Shown: positions 43,989 through 53,227 of the stretch, piece by piece
How the letters are laid out: each line of letters begins with the position of its first letter
Numbering within the stretch: the first letter of the stretch is position 1
DNA from: Actinomycetota bacterium
Lineage (GTDB): Bacteria > Actinomycetota > Acidimicrobiia > Acidimicrobiales > Iamiaceae
Direction of reading: 5' to 3'
Assembly: GCA_019639075.1 (NCBI GenBank)
Contig: JAHBSO010000001.1
Span: 310,001 to 374,000, forward strand
DNA length: 64,000 bases
Made by a program: the position numbers and the translations under genes
The notes under the pieces: model-generated
Seen by the model: the letters and a program-made list of their open reading frames with translations, nothing else
What the model was told of the DNA's origin: nothing
The model's database searches: none

Positions 43989-44927
43989 TCAGGTGCCGGC
44001 CAGGCGGGCCACCACGGGCGCCATGGCCTCCAGGGCATCGAGGCTCAGACCGATCGACGCGATGCCGAACCGGTCGCGCCGTTCGACGAGGTCGTCGACG
44101 ATCTGGTCGACGGTGCCGCACAGCGCGTGGGGGCTGGCGAGGGCCTCCTCGGGCGTGAGCCCGAACCCGGCGGCGAGCGCGTCGGCCATCTCGTCGCGGG
44201 CGTCGGTGACCGCGGCGAGGTGGATGCGGGTGTGGAGCTCGATCTCGTCGAAGCGGTCGCCGGCGGCGTCGCGGATCCAGCCGATCTTGCGGAGCGTCTG
44301 CTCGGCGGTGCCGTCGGGGCCGGCGCTGGCGTCGATGCGCCCGGTGGTCAGCTTGGGGTTGAGCCCGACGATGTGGGCGTGGCGGCCGGCCAGCTCGAGC
44401 ACCTTGCGCCCACCGCCGCCGACCAGCAGGGGGATCGGTGACTGGAGCGGTCGGGGCGAACCGACGAGCCCGTCGATGCGGTAGTGCTCGCCCTCGTGGT
44501 GGACCGGTGCACCGGCGAACAGCGCGGTGACCACCTCGATCGCCTCCTCGAGCCGGGCGATCCGCACGCCGGGGGCGTCCATGGGGATGCCCGCGCGGGC
44601 GTAGTCCTCGACCATCCAGCCGGCCCCGAGGCCCAGCTCGAACCGTCCCTCGGAGAGCACGTCGAGGGTGGCGGCCTCCTTGGCCAGCACCGCGGGGTGG
44701 CGGTAGTCGTTGCAGAACACGAGCGCACCGACCCGCAGGGTCGTGGTGGCATCGGCCGCGGCCATGAGCGCGGCCACCGGCGCGAGCTGGTCGTCGAGGT
44801 GGTCCGACACCGTGAGCCGGTGGTAGCCGAGGTCCTCCACCTTCCGGGCCAGGTCGCGCCAGGCGCCGGCGGTCAGGTCGGGCGGCGTCGAGCACTGGAT
44901 GCCGAAGCGGAACGGGGGCGTCGTCAT
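43989..44927 (-). CDS. F420-dependent LLM class oxidoreductase (TIGR03621-like)
   Basis: This is a 312-residue TIM-barrel protein. FRFGIQCSTPPDLTAGAWRDLARKVEDLGYHRLTVSDHL, LRVGALVFCNDYRHPAVLAKEAATLDVLSEGRFELGLGAGW and PIPLLVGGGGRKVLELAGRHA match the TIGR03621 group, predicted from relatives to use coenzyme F420. An in-frame GTG at 44957 would add 10 residues, but ATG at 44927 is favoured because the family motif begins soon after it. It is divergent from the gene at 44981. The substrate is unknown. Confidence 0.9.
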   Translation of the reverse strand: MTTPPFRFGIQCSTPPDLTAGAWRDLARKVEDLGYHRLTVSDHLDDQLAPVAALMAAADATTTLRVGALVFCNDYRHPAVLAKEAATLDVLSEGRFELGLGAGWMVEDYARAGIPMDAPGVRIARLEEAIEVVTALFAGAPVHHEGEHYRIDGLVGSPRPLQSPIPLLVGGGGRKVLELAGRHAHIVGLNPKLTTGRIDASAGPDGTAEQTLRKIGWIRDAAGDRFDEIELHTRIHLAAVTDARDEMADALAAGFGLTPEEALASPHALCGTVDQIVDDLVERRDRFGIASIGLSLDALEAMAPVVARLAGT

Positions 44928-44967
44928 GGCAGACCCTGCTCGATCCGGCACCGTCACACCCCATCGG

Positions 44968-44973
44968 TAACGT
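44968..44973 (+). promoter_or_regulatory. -10 box of a leaderless start (gene at 44981)
   Basis: TAACGT lies 7 nt before the GTG at 44981, which argues against the in-frame GTG at 44972. Confidence 0.5.
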
Positions 44974-44980
44974 GCGGCCC

Positions 44981-45763
44981 GTGGCCGAGCGCGACCTGTA
45001 CCTCCACGAGCTGATCGACATCGTCGGTCAGGGTCAGTACGACTACATGGCCCACGCCGGCCGCGAGCCCACCAACGCCATGCCGGACATGCTGACCCTG
45101 CAGGGCACGTTCTTCGTGTGCGCCATGGGCGGGGGCAGGTGGCCGCAGGTGGTCAACATCTGGGACGTCGGCGAGCAGGGTTGGGAGGGGTGGGCGGCCA
45201 ACGTCGACCGGCTCAACCTCAAGCGGCGCTCGGCGTTCTACGGGGACTGGTGGGACGAGGCCGCGCAGTGGCGCTCGGGCGGGTTCGACCGGCTCTGCGG
45301 CGGCGTGCCGGGCAACCCGTCCACCGCCGAGATCGCGGCGAGTGGGGTGAAGGGCACGCTGTTCGTGCACCAGCTCCTGTCGGTGCGCCCGGGGAGCGCA
45401 CTCGACTACCTCGCCGCGGTGGTGGCCGAGCAGGTGCCGGTCTGGCGGGACCACGGCCACGAACCGACGGGGATCTACGAGGTGCTCGGCAACCAGCACG
45501 AGGTGGTGGTGGTCTGGGCCACCTCGGTCGGGGCGCAGACCCGTCTGCGGGCCAGCCGCGACGCGGCCCGAGGTCTGGGTGCCACCTCCGGGGTCGACGC
45601 CGACGACCGTCTCGTGGCCTGGGAGCGGACGATGGCCGGGTTCGTCACCGGCGGCGACACGCACCTGATGACGCCCATGCCCGGCACGGTCTACGGCCCG
45701 GCCGACTGGGACGAGGCGTCGTTGGACGACTGGCTCTCGCCGCGATCCGACGAGGGTGCTTGA
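44981..45763 (+). CDS. Conserved hypothetical protein, probable dimeric alpha/beta barrel repeats
   Basis: This is a 260-residue protein with two similar halves. In each, a strand ending in Leu or Phe-Val-His/Leu is followed by a helix and a strand (LYLHELIDIVGQGQYDYMAH in the first, LFVHQLLSVRPGSALDYLAAV in the second). Trp-rich loops and a conserved HGHEPTGIYEVLGNQHEVVVVWA segment follow. The pattern resembles NIPSNAP-type or ferredoxin-like dimeric barrel domains in tandem. No catalytic residue can be named. It may be co-expressed with, or work beside, the divergent LLM enzyme, but this is only a guess. Confidence 0.72.
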   Translation: MAERDLYLHELIDIVGQGQYDYMAHAGREPTNAMPDMLTLQGTFFVCAMGGGRWPQVVNIWDVGEQGWEGWAANVDRLNLKRRSAFYGDWWDEAAQWRSGGFDRLCGGVPGNPSTAEIAASGVKGTLFVHQLLSVRPGSALDYLAAVVAEQVPVWRDHGHEPTGIYEVLGNQHEVVVVWATSVGAQTRLRASRDAARGLGATSGVDADDRLVAWERTMAGFVTGGDTHLMTPMPGTVYGPADWDEASLDDWLSPRSDEGA

Positions 45764-45830
45764 CCCAGGTTTCGTGACATGGCAACGTCCGCTGTCACAT
45801 AACTCTGACTCGGAATCGCAAGGGGACACG

Positions 45831-48233
45831 ATGAGGACGGATGCCGTTCGGGCATGGACGGGCGCGCTGCTGGTGGTCGTGCTGCTGCTGGCGGGGTGCA
45901 CCTCCGACGACGACACCTCCACCGCGCCGACCACGACCGAGGACCTGGGCGGCGGCGAGCTGTCCGACCTCCCGGTCGACGTCGATCCGGCCGAGGACAC
46001 CGCGGAGTCGACCTTCGTCGTGAGCCCGGGCACCGAGACGGTGACGGTGACCGAGGCCGAGCCCGGCGCCCGGCTCTCGCTCGTCGACGCCGAGGGCGAG
46101 CGGCTGATCATCCTGAAGGCCGACGAGTACGGCCAGGCCCACTTCGCCTACGTCCCGAGCAGGCTGCTCGAGTTCCAGACCGGTGAGAACGCCGAGCTCC
46201 CGACCATGGATGGCGGCGTCGTCGAGCCCGGCGCCGGCTACACGATCCGTGGCGAGGACGAGTCGCCGGTCCAGGTGTCGGAGCCGTTCGACGTGCTCGG
46301 CCGCGACGACGCGCCCGACGGTGCGTTCTTCGACGAGCAGGCCGGTGACCTGGTCCCGTCGGGCCGCGAGACCGAGAAGTTCGGTTACATCACGACGCGC
46401 GACGGGGTGGAGCTCAGCGTCATGGTCCGCCTCCCCGGTCCGGCCGACGCCGGGCCGTACCCGACCGTCGTCGAGTACTCGGGGTACGACCCCTCCAACC
46501 CGGCCGACGCCGAGCCCGGTTCGATGATCGCCGGTCTGCTCGGGTACGCCACCGTCGGCGTCAACATGCGGGGCACCGGTTGTTCGGGGGGCGTGTTCGA
46601 CGTGTTCAACACCGCGCAGCAGACCGACGGCTACGACGCCATCGAGGCCATCGCCCGCCAACCCTGGGTGAAGAACCACGAGGTCGGCATGGTCGGCCTG
46701 TCGTACTCGGGCATCACCCAGCTCTACACCGCGGCCACCGACCCGCCGAGCCTGGCCGCCGTCACGTCGCTGTCGGTGATCAAGGACCCGTGGCTGCAGC
46801 AGTGGCCGGGCGGCGTCTACAACGGCGGCTTCACCAAGAACTGGCTCGAGGAGCGCGACCGTCAGTCCTCCGCCGGCGGCTCCTCCTGGGTGCAGGAGCG
46901 GATCGATGCCGGCGACACGGTCTGCGAGGGCCACCAGCAGATCCGCGAGCAGAACGTCGACTTCGAGGCGTTCGGCCGCTCGCTCGTGCACCGGCCGGCC
47001 CAGGCCGACGGGCGCGACCTGTCGAAGCTGGTGTCGAACATCGAGGTGCCCGTGTACCTGTCGGGTGCCTGGCAGGACGAGCAGACCGGCCCGCAGTTCG
47101 CCGACATGCTCGGCAACTTCACCAACGCGCCCGTCACCAAGTTCGTGCTGTTCAACGGCCGCCACCCCGACGGGTACACGCCGTTCATGCTGAGCCGGTG
47201 GCACGAGTTCCTGGAGCTGTACGTCGCCCACGAGGTGCCCGACCTCGACCCCACGGTGCGGAGCCTGGCGCCGGCGGTGTTCGAGGACTTCTTCGGCATC
47301 CCCGACCTGCACTTCGACGACGACCGGTTCGGCGCGTTCACCGCCGACCAGTACGACGAGGCCAAGGCCTGGTACGAGTCGACGCCCGACGTCCACGTGC
47401 TGTTCGACCAGGGCGGCGAGGCGGAGCATCCCGGTACCCCGGAGCCGTCGTTCACCAAGGACTACGAGTCCTGGCCGCCGGCCGGCACCGAGACCCGGGC
47501 GTTCTACCTGGACGCCGACGGCGCCCTGTCCGACGAGCAGCCGAGCGCCGCCGGCATCGACCGCTTCCTCAACGACCCGGACTCGGCGTCCAAGGTGTTC
47601 TTCCCGGAGGACCCCGGCTACGAGCTGACCGCGCCGACGTGGACCTTCGACTGGACCGACTTCGCCGAGGGCAACGCCATCGCCTACGTGTCCGAGCCGT
47701 TCACGAAGGCCACCGTGCTCGGCGGACCGGGCTACGCCGAGCTCTCGATGCGCATCCCCGACGGCGACGCCGACGTGCAGGTGAGCATCTCGCTGATCGA
47801 CTCCTCGGGCACCGAGTGGCACGTCACGAGCGGTGAGCTTCGTCTGAGCGATCGCAAGGTCGACGAGGCCACCACCGACGGTCTCCGGATCGGACGCTCG
47901 TTCTCCGCCGCCGATTCGCGCTCCATGCCGGTGGACGAGTTCGAGACCGTGAAGGTCGCGCTCCCGTCGTTCGCGCAGGCCTTCCGTCCCGGCGACCGGT
48001 TGAAGGTCGCCATCTCCGGTCCCGGCCGCGACTTCGGTGCCTGGTCCTTCGAGGCCATCGGCGAGGAAGGCACGCCCCGTGACGTCGGCTTCGGGCCCGG
48101 CCAGGCCTCCCGGTTGATGCTCGGCGTCCTGCCCGGCATCGACGAGGTCCCGGCCATCGAGGCGCCGTGCCCGTCGTTGCGGGGTCAGGCGTGCCGGACC
48201 TACGAGCCCCGGACCAACACGACCGCGGAGTGA
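45831..48233 (+). CDS. CocE/NonD or X-Pro dipeptidyl-peptidase (S15) family lipoprotein
   Basis: This is an 800-residue secreted hydrolase. The signal peptide ends in the lipobox L-L-A-G-C near residue 22, followed by an acidic linker and an N-terminal beta domain (about residues 55-170). The alpha/beta hydrolase domain begins with GYITTRDGVELSVMVRLPGP. NMRGTGCSGG and the nucleophile elbow GMVGLSYSGITQ (Ser near residue 308) are clear, with HPDGYTP a candidate for the His region. The C-terminal jelly-roll of S15 enzymes is seen after residue 600 (FVSEPFTKATVLGGPGYAELSMRIPDGDADVQVSISLID-like segments). AAGGGGA before the ATG fixes the start. The substrate may be a peptide or ester. Confidence 0.9.
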   Translation: MRTDAVRAWTGALLVVVLLLAGCTSDDDTSTAPTTTEDLGGGELSDLPVDVDPAEDTAESTFVVSPGTETVTVTEAEPGARLSLVDAEGERLIILKADEYGQAHFAYVPSRLLEFQTGENAELPTMDGGVVEPGAGYTIRGEDESPVQVSEPFDVLGRDDAPDGAFFDEQAGDLVPSGRETEKFGYITTRDGVELSVMVRLPGPADAGPYPTVVEYSGYDPSNPADAEPGSMIAGLLGYATVGVNMRGTGCSGGVFDVFNTAQQTDGYDAIEAIARQPWVKNHEVGMVGLSYSGITQLYTAATDPPSLAAVTSLSVIKDPWLQQWPGGVYNGGFTKNWLEERDRQSSAGGSSWVQERIDAGDTVCEGHQQIREQNVDFEAFGRSLVHRPAQADGRDLSKLVSNIEVPVYLSGAWQDEQTGPQFADMLGNFTNAPVTKFVLFNGRHPDGYTPFMLSRWHEFLELYVAHEVPDLDPTVRSLAPAVFEDFFGIPDLHFDDDRFGAFTADQYDEAKAWYESTPDVHVLFDQGGEAEHPGTPEPSFTKDYESWPPAGTETRAFYLDADGALSDEQPSAAGIDRFLNDPDSASKVFFPEDPGYELTAPTWTFDWTDFAEGNAIAYVSEPFTKATVLGGPGYAELSMRIPDGDADVQVSISLIDSSGTEWHVTSGELRLSDRKVDEATTDGLRIGRSFSAADSRSMPVDEFETVKVALPSFAQAFRPGDRLKVAISGPGRDFGAWSFEAIGEEGTPRDVGFGPGQASRLMLGVLPGIDEVPAIEAPCPSLRGQACRTYEPRTNTTAE

Positions 48234-48239
48234 GCTGAC

Positions 48240-48839
48240 GTGGCGGCGGACGGGATCACGGCGGCGCCGGCGACGGGGAACCGTCGCGGTGCCGCCACCC
48301 GGCGCCGCATCCTCGACGCGGCCGACGCGTGCTTCGAGCGCGACGGGCTCGACCTCACGCTCGACCAGGTCGCCCGGGAGGCGGGCACCACCCGCATGAC
48401 GGTCCACCGCCACACCGGCGGTCGCGAGGCCCTCGTCCGCCAGGTCACCCTCCGTGCGTTCGGCGGGGTGGTCGCCGAGGTCGCGGTGGTGCTCGACGGC
48501 GACGGGCCGTTCGCCGAGCGGTTGCCGGCGGCGATGGCCGAGGCCGTCCGTCGGATCCGGTCCACCCCGCACCTGCTGGCCCTGCTCGCCCCGTCCAACA
48601 CGTCGGGCTGGTGGGACGTCGACCCCGACGAGCGGGTCCTCGGCGACGTGCGCACGTTCGTCCGCCCGTACTTCGACCAGGCCGCCGCTCGCGGTGAGCT
48701 GCGGGAGGACGCCGCCCGGTCCGTGGAGTGGGTGATGCACCAGCTCCTCCTGTACCTCGCGCTGCCCCACGTGGCCGACGACGCGTTGGTCGCAGACGAG
48801 CTGCGTCGGTTCGTCGGTCCCGCGCTCGTCGTCGACTGA
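48240..48839 (+). CDS. TetR family transcriptional regulator
   Basis: This is a 199-residue protein. AATRRRILDAADACFERDGLDLTLDQVAREAGTTRMTVHRHTGGREALVRQVTLR is the TetR-type helix-turn-helix, with the unusual V-H-R-H in place of the common Y-x-Y/H-F. The C-terminal domain is helical. GGAG lies about 9 nt before the GTG start. It begins 7 nt after the stop of the S15-like lipoprotein gene and is likely part of the same transcript, so it may report on a product of that enzyme. No clear operator is seen beside it. Confidence 0.9.
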   Translation: MAADGITAAPATGNRRGAATRRRILDAADACFERDGLDLTLDQVAREAGTTRMTVHRHTGGREALVRQVTLRAFGGVVAEVAVVLDGDGPFAERLPAAMAEAVRRIRSTPHLLALLAPSNTSGWWDVDPDERVLGDVRTFVRPYFDQAAARGELREDAARSVEWVMHQLLLYLALPHVADDALVADELRRFVGPALVVD

Positions 48840-48907
48840 CGGGGACCGACCGCGTTCCGCGCCCGGCGGTGTGCGAGACTTTTCGGCCCCCCGTCGTCCG
48901 GAGCGTC

Positions 48908-49756
48908 GTGACCACCCCCACCCGAACCCGAACCGCCGTCCTCGCCGCGCTCGCCGCGGCCGCGCTCGTGACGACGTCGTGCAGCGGGTCGGCCGGTGGG
49001 GCGTCGTCGGACACGACGGTCGCGCCCGACACGGCTCCGGTCACCTCCACCACGGAGGCACCGACGACCACGGCCGCGCCGACCACCACCTCCACCACGT
49101 CGACCACGGTGCCGCCCGACCCGACCCAGCAGACCGAGCCGGACGGCGCCCTGCAGGCCGGGAGCAAGGGCGTGCGCACCCGTGCCGTCCAGCAGGCGCT
49201 GAAGGACCAGCACTACGACCCGGGGGAGGTCGACGGGAAGTTCGGCCGCCAGGTCACCATGGCGGTGTGGGCGTTCCAGGCGCTGCACGGGCTGCCCAAG
49301 GACGGGATCGTCACCCCGGAGCTGGAGACGCTGATCCTGTCGAAGCCGGCCCAGGAGATGCTGCGGCCCGAGCTGGGGCCCACCCACACCGAGGTCGACC
49401 TCACCCGGCAGGTGCTCATCGTCTGGCGCGACGGCGCTCCGACGCTGATCACCCACGTGTCGAGCGGCAGCCAGGTGCCGTACTGCGAGGAGACCGACCA
49501 GGGCCAGAACTGCGGCAACGCGGTCACCCCGCTCGGCGTCTACCACTACCAGCGGCGGATCGAGGGGTGGCGCGAGGCCCCGCTCGGTCGCCTCTACAAC
49601 CCCGTGTACTTCAACGGCGGCATCGCCGTGCACGGGGCGCCGTCGGTGCCAGACCACCCGGCGAGCCACGGCTGCGTCCGCATCCCGATGCACATCGCCG
49701 AGTACTTCCCGAGCCTGGTGGCCAACGGCGAGACCATCGAGGTCTACCGCTCCTAG
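48908..49756 (+). CDS. L,D-transpeptidase (YkuD) with peptidoglycan-binding domain
   Basis: This is a 282-residue exported protein. A signal peptide with a weak lipobox (V-T-T-S-C) is followed by a Thr-rich linker. A peptidoglycan-binding domain comes next (GVRTRAVQQALKDQHYDPGEVDGKFGRQVTMAVWAFQALHGLPKDG), then a YkuD domain whose active site reads HGAPSVPDHPASHGCVRIP with the catalytic Cys. It would make 3-3 cross-links or attach proteins in the cell wall. GTG at 48908 is chosen from the GGAG at 48900; an upstream in-frame GTG at 48869 would weaken the signal peptide. Its stop overlaps the convergent gene at 49753. Confidence 0.93.
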   Translation: MTTPTRTRTAVLAALAAAALVTTSCSGSAGGASSDTTVAPDTAPVTSTTEAPTTTAAPTTTSTTSTTVPPDPTQQTEPDGALQAGSKGVRTRAVQQALKDQHYDPGEVDGKFGRQVTMAVWAFQALHGLPKDGIVTPELETLILSKPAQEMLRPELGPTHTEVDLTRQVLIVWRDGAPTLITHVSSGSQVPYCEETDQGQNCGNAVTPLGVYHYQRRIEGWREAPLGRLYNPVYFNGGIAVHGAPSVPDHPASHGCVRIPMHIAEYFPSLVANGETIEVYRS

Positions 49757-50256
49757 GAAGGTGCTCGGTCGCAGGCGCCCGAAGCGATGGTGCGGTCGGC
49801 CGCTCGGACGCTCGTGAGTTCCGCGGGCGTCGGTCGAGCGTCCGGGACCCCGGTGTCGTCCGAGGTTTCCGGACGGCCGCCGGTCGACTCCATCATGAGG
49901 TCGAACCTTCGGCCGATGGCGAGCGCTCCCGCCTCGTAGGGGCCCATCGCTTGCACGTCTTCTTCGCGGACGTCGACGAACATGCCCAGGACGAGCAGCG
50001 GTGCACGGACGTCGTCGTCGGTCGTCGTGAGCACCTCCTCGAAGGTGAACCCGTCGATGACGTGGAGCGCAGTGGCGAACGCGCAGAGCGCCTCGACGTC
50101 AGGTGCGACGGCGTCGGCGTCGGACGATGTTCCGCCGTCGCTGCTGGAGAACATCCCGCAGGCCGAGGTCGTGACGGCGACAACCGCGACGCAAACCCCG
50201 TAGAGGCAACGGCGTACGGCTGCCGACGAACGGAGCACTCCGTTGCCTGGAGCCAT
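49753..50256 (-). CDS. Putative lipoprotein of unknown function
   Basis: This is a 167-residue exported protein. The signal peptide ends in T-T-S-A-C near residue 33, then a Ser/Asp-rich linker. A single globular segment follows (DVEALCAFATALHVIDGFTFEEVLTTTDDDVRAPLLVLGMFV), mostly helix, ending in an Asp/Glu-rich tail. No domain is recognised. Codons are somewhat poorer in GC than average, and the upstream 300 nt hold no clear gene. It overlaps the L,D-transpeptidase gene tail to tail by four bases. Confidence 0.7.
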   Translation of the reverse strand: MAPGNGVLRSSAAVRRCLYGVCVAVVAVTTSACGMFSSSDGGTSSDADAVAPDVEALCAFATALHVIDGFTFEEVLTTTDDDVRAPLLVLGMFVDVREEDVQAMGPYEAGALAIGRRFDLMMESTGGRPETSDDTGVPDARPTPAELTSVRAADRTIASGACDRAPS

Positions 50257-50556
50257 GAAGGCTCAGGCCTCGGGTTCGCAGTTCGACGCCAGGTACTGGT
50301 CGATGGAGCTGGCTGCGTTCTGAACAGCGCTCACATTGGTGATCTCATCGCGACGTCGGGCATGTACCCGGTGACGGAATTGAAAGATGGGTGTCATCGA
50401 TGCACGCCAATCGTCGGAAATGTGAACATGCCCATTGTCGAATCCCGTCCTTCGCAATGATCGCCGCCCGTCCCGTCGGGAACCTAACGTGAAGGGTTCA
50501 TGACGTCAATGAGGCGGTACCCGAATGGCACGTTGGTTGCCAATGGCGGACCGGCC
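50257..50556. other. 300-bp low-GC stretch without a supported gene
   Basis: This stretch is visibly poorer in GC than its surroundings (many AAT, TTG and CAT triplets around 50300-50540). A 64-residue minus-strand frame (50263-50457) opens only with TTG and has no ribosome site. It ends in a Cys- and Glu-containing tail that could be a gene remnant. No promoter, repeat or RNA structure stands out. I see nothing here that can be called a gene. Confidence 0.5.
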
Positions 50557-51435
50557 TCAGAGGCTGGTGCAGCGGGCGATGACGTCCTCGCCGAAGCGGC
50601 CGTAGGCGTCCTTCGCCGAGTCGACGTCGAAGGCCAACGGCGGGACCACCACCCGCGAGACGCCGATCGACGCCAGCTCCTCGACGGCGCCGACCGGGTC
50701 GTCGCCGCCGATGGGCGCCCCTGCGGTGAGCTCGATGGCGTCGGGGTCGCGGCCCGCCTCCTCGGCGGTCTCGCGCACGATCCCGAAGAGGTGGGCCAGC
50801 TCGGAGGGCGATCCCTTACCCGGGAAGAAGCCGTCGCCGAGCCGGCCGGCGCGACGGGCTGCCACCTCGGTGTGGCCGCCGATCACGATCGGCACGGTGC
50901 CGTTGGTCGGCGTCGGCAGGCTGATCACCTTCTCCCACCGCTGGTACCCGTCGTCGAGCGTGACCTCCTCGCCGGTCCAGAGCGCCCGGATCGCCTTGAT
51001 GGAGGCGTCGAGGCGCCGGCCGCGACCGGCGAAGGGCACGCCGAGGGCGTCGAACTCCTCCTCCAACCAGCCCGAGCCGACGCCGAGGCGGAGCCGCCCG
51101 CCGGAGAGGCGGTCGAGGGTGGCGATCTCCTTGGCCACGACTCCCGGGTTGCGCTGGGGAAGGATCAGGATGCCGGTGCCCAGCACCAGCCGTTCGGTGG
51201 CGGCGGCCACGTAGGCCAGCCAGATCAGCGGGTCGGGGAAGACGATGCGGTCACCGCCCGGCATCTTCCCCGAGCGGCCGTACGGATAGGTCGACTCGTA
51301 CCCGGCGGGCACCAGTACGTGCTCCACCGTCCACGCCGACTCGAAGCCGGCCGCCTCCGCGGCCTGCATGCAGCCGGCGGCAACCGGACCCTCGGCGAGC
51401 GGACCGGTGTTGGCGAAGATGATCCCGAAGCGCAT
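50557..51435 (-). CDS. LLM class F420-dependent oxidoreductase (TIGR03619-like)
   Basis: This is a 292-residue TIM-barrel protein. MRFGIIFANTGPLAEG starts the barrel, and LVLGTGILILPQRNPGVVAKEIATLDRLSGGRLRLGVGSGWLEEEFDALGVPFAGRG is the family signature block. [26 protein letters not shown] follows. F420 is the likely cofactor by relation. ATG lies 7 nt after TACCGT, so the message is probably leaderless. It is downstream of the CoA ligase at 51603 but separated by a 167-nt gap with this promoter. The substrate is unknown. Confidence 0.93.
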   Translation of the reverse strand: MRFGIIFANTGPLAEGPVAAGCMQAAEAAGFESAWTVEHVLVPAGYESTYPYGRSGKMPGGDRIVFPDPLIWLAYVAAATERLVLGTGILILPQRNPGVVAKEIATLDRLSGGRLRLGVGSGWLEEEFDALGVPFAGRGRRLDASIKAIRALWTGEEVTLDDGYQRWEKVISLPTPTNGTVPIVIGGHTEVAARRAGRLGDGFFPGKGSPSELAHLFGIVRETAEEAGRDPDAIELTAGAPIGGDDPVGAVEELASIGVSRVVVPPLAFDVDSAKDAYGRFGEDVIARCTSL

Positions 51436-51442
51436 CGGGCCG

Positions 51443-51448
51443 ACGGTA
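51443..51448 (-). promoter_or_regulatory. -10 box of a leaderless start (LLM gene at 51435)
   Basis: Read on the minus strand, TACCGT ends 7 nt before the ATG. Confidence 0.5.
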
Positions 51449-51602
51449 GCCCCGGCTCCGATTTGGTGACGGATGTCGCTTCCTGCCTACGGTGGCATCG
51501 GTCACGGAGGGTCCCGGATCGTCCGAGCCTGACCCGCCCGACGTGCTGGCAGCCCCCGACAGGGGGAGGGGCGCCGCCGTCGGGCGGTGTCGCGCCGGCC
51601 CG

Positions 51603-53165
51603 TCAGTTCACCTGGCGGTCCTGCCCGGCCCAGTACGTCTCGCGGAGCTTGAACTTCTGGAGCTTGCCGGTGGCGGTGCGGGCCAGCACGTCGCGGAACT
51701 CGATCCGCTTGGGCACCTTGTAGCCGGCCAGCTTCGTGCGGCAGTGGTCGCGCAGGGTCGCCTCGTCGGCCTCCGCGCCCGGGGCGAGCACCACGAGCGC
51801 CAGCACCAGCTCGCCCCACTTCTCGTCGGGCACACCGATCACGGCGACCTCGGCGACCGAAGGGTGCGAGAACAGCGCGTCCTCGACCTCGATCGACGAC
51901 ACGTTCTCGCCGCCCGAGATGATCACGTCCTTCTTGCGGTCCGAGATGGTGACGTAGTGCTCCTCGTCGACGATGCCGCCGTCGCCGGTGTGGAACCAGC
52001 CGTCGACGATGGCCTCGGCGGTGGCCTCGGGCTGCTCCCAGTAGCCCTCGAGCACGTGGTTGCCGCGGGCGATCACCTCGCCCTGGCCGTCGACCGCCAC
52101 CTCGATGCCGAGCGCCGGCGCGCCGGCCCGCCCGAGCTTGGCCGCCCGCTCGCCCGGCGTGAGGCCGTCCCACTCGGCCCGGCCGCGGTTCATGGTCAGC
52201 AGGGGCGCGGTCTCGGTGAGGCCGTAGATCTGGATGAACTCCCACCCGAGCTCGGTCTCGACCCGCTCGATCGTGCGGGTGGGCGGCGGCGCCCCGGCGA
52301 CCACGATGCGGGTGCGGTCGCGGCCCGGGATCGGCCCGTCCCAGTCGGTGGCCGCGTCGAGGATCATGTTGACCACCGCCGGCGCCCCGCACATCGCCGT
52401 GACGCCGTGCTCGTCGACCCGACGGAGGATCTCGGCCCCGTCGATCTTGCGGATCACCACCTGCGTCACGCCCATCCCGGTGGTGGCGTAGGGCATGCCC
52501 CAGCCGTTGCAGTGGAACATCGGCAGCGTGTGGAGGAAGACGTCGCGGTCGCTGATGCTCGACTGCCAGCCGAAGACGGTGGCGTTCAGCCACAGCGACC
52601 GGTGGGTCTGCTGGACGCCCTTGGGTCGGGCGGTCGTGCCGCTCGTGTAGTTGATGACCGCGGTGGCGGACTCGTCGGGCGCCCACGGCTCGGGCTCGGA
52701 GTCGGCGGCGGCGCCGGTCGGTCCGTCGACGAGGCCGAACAGCTCGGCGTCGGCGTCGGCGCCGATCACGAACCGGTGCTCGGCGTCGACGCCGGCCAGG
52801 TCGTCCTCCAGCTCCGGGTCGACGAGCAGCACCCGGGCGCCGCTGTGGCCGACGATGTAGCGCACCTCCTCGGCGGCCAGGCGGAAGTTGACCGGGACCA
52901 GCACCCGGCCCGAACCGCTCACGCCGAAGAACGACGTCAGCAGCCGGGCGGCGTTGTGGGACACGACGGCCACGCGGTCGCCGACGCCGACCCCGAGCCG
53001 GTCGAGCGCCGCGGCCTGGGCCCGGGCCCGCCGGGCCATCTCCCGGTAGGTGATCGAACCCCACGACGGTGCGACCTGGTCGGGCTCGTCGACCGCACCG
53101 ATGCGGTCCGGGTAGACCTGCTCGGCCCTCCGGAGGAAGTCGTTGACCGTCAACGGGACCTGCAC
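51603..53165 (-). CDS. AMP-dependent acyl-CoA ligase
   Basis: This is a 520-residue adenylate-forming enzyme. The P-loop is INYTSGTTARPKGVQQTHRS near residue 170, IYGLTETAPLLTMN near residue 315, the hinge GWFHTGDGGIVDEEHYVTISDRKKD near residue 405, and the C-terminal Lys lies in LARTATGKLQKFKLRE. It resembles medium/long-chain FadD and aromatic ligases. GGAGGAA 5 nt before the GTG supports the start. It follows MpaB and TetR genes on the same strand with a 62-nt gap, so all three may answer to the palindrome at 54951. Confidence 0.93.
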   Translation of the reverse strand: MQVPLTVNDFLRRAEQVYPDRIGAVDEPDQVAPSWGSITYREMARRARAQAAALDRLGVGVGDRVAVVSHNAARLLTSFFGVSGSGRVLVPVNFRLAAEEVRYIVGHSGARVLLVDPELEDDLAGVDAEHRFVIGADADAELFGLVDGPTGAAADSEPEPWAPDESATAVINYTSGTTARPKGVQQTHRSLWLNATVFGWQSSISDRDVFLHTLPMFHCNGWGMPYATTGMGVTQVVIRKIDGAEILRRVDEHGVTAMCGAPAVVNMILDAATDWDGPIPGRDRTRIVVAGAPPPTRTIERVETELGWEFIQIYGLTETAPLLTMNRGRAEWDGLTPGERAAKLGRAGAPALGIEVAVDGQGEVIARGNHVLEGYWEQPEATAEAIVDGWFHTGDGGIVDEEHYVTISDRKKDVIISGGENVSSIEVEDALFSHPSVAEVAVIGVPDEKWGELVLALVVLAPGAEADEATLRDHCRTKLAGYKVPKRIEFRDVLARTATGKLQKFKLRETYWAGQDRQVN

Positions 53166-53227
53166 GTGCGTTCCTCCGGCGTCGGGGCGATGGCACTGGA
53201 TGGGGTGACCGGGGTCACCGTAGCCAG

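Noticed and set aside
45774-45798. GTGACA and TGTCAC arms in the leader of the S15-like lipoprotein gene
   Set aside because: The 6-bp arms with a 13-nt spacer are short enough to occur by chance, and there is no linked regulator except the TetR far downstream.
45795-48770. A 991-residue minus-strand frame opposite the S15-like lipoprotein
   Set aside because: Antisense shadow of a well-supported gene with signal peptide and catalytic motifs.
50263-50457. A 64-residue minus-strand frame in the low-GC gap
   Set aside because: It starts with TTG, has no ribosome site and no recognisable motif; it may be a remnant but cannot be called a gene.
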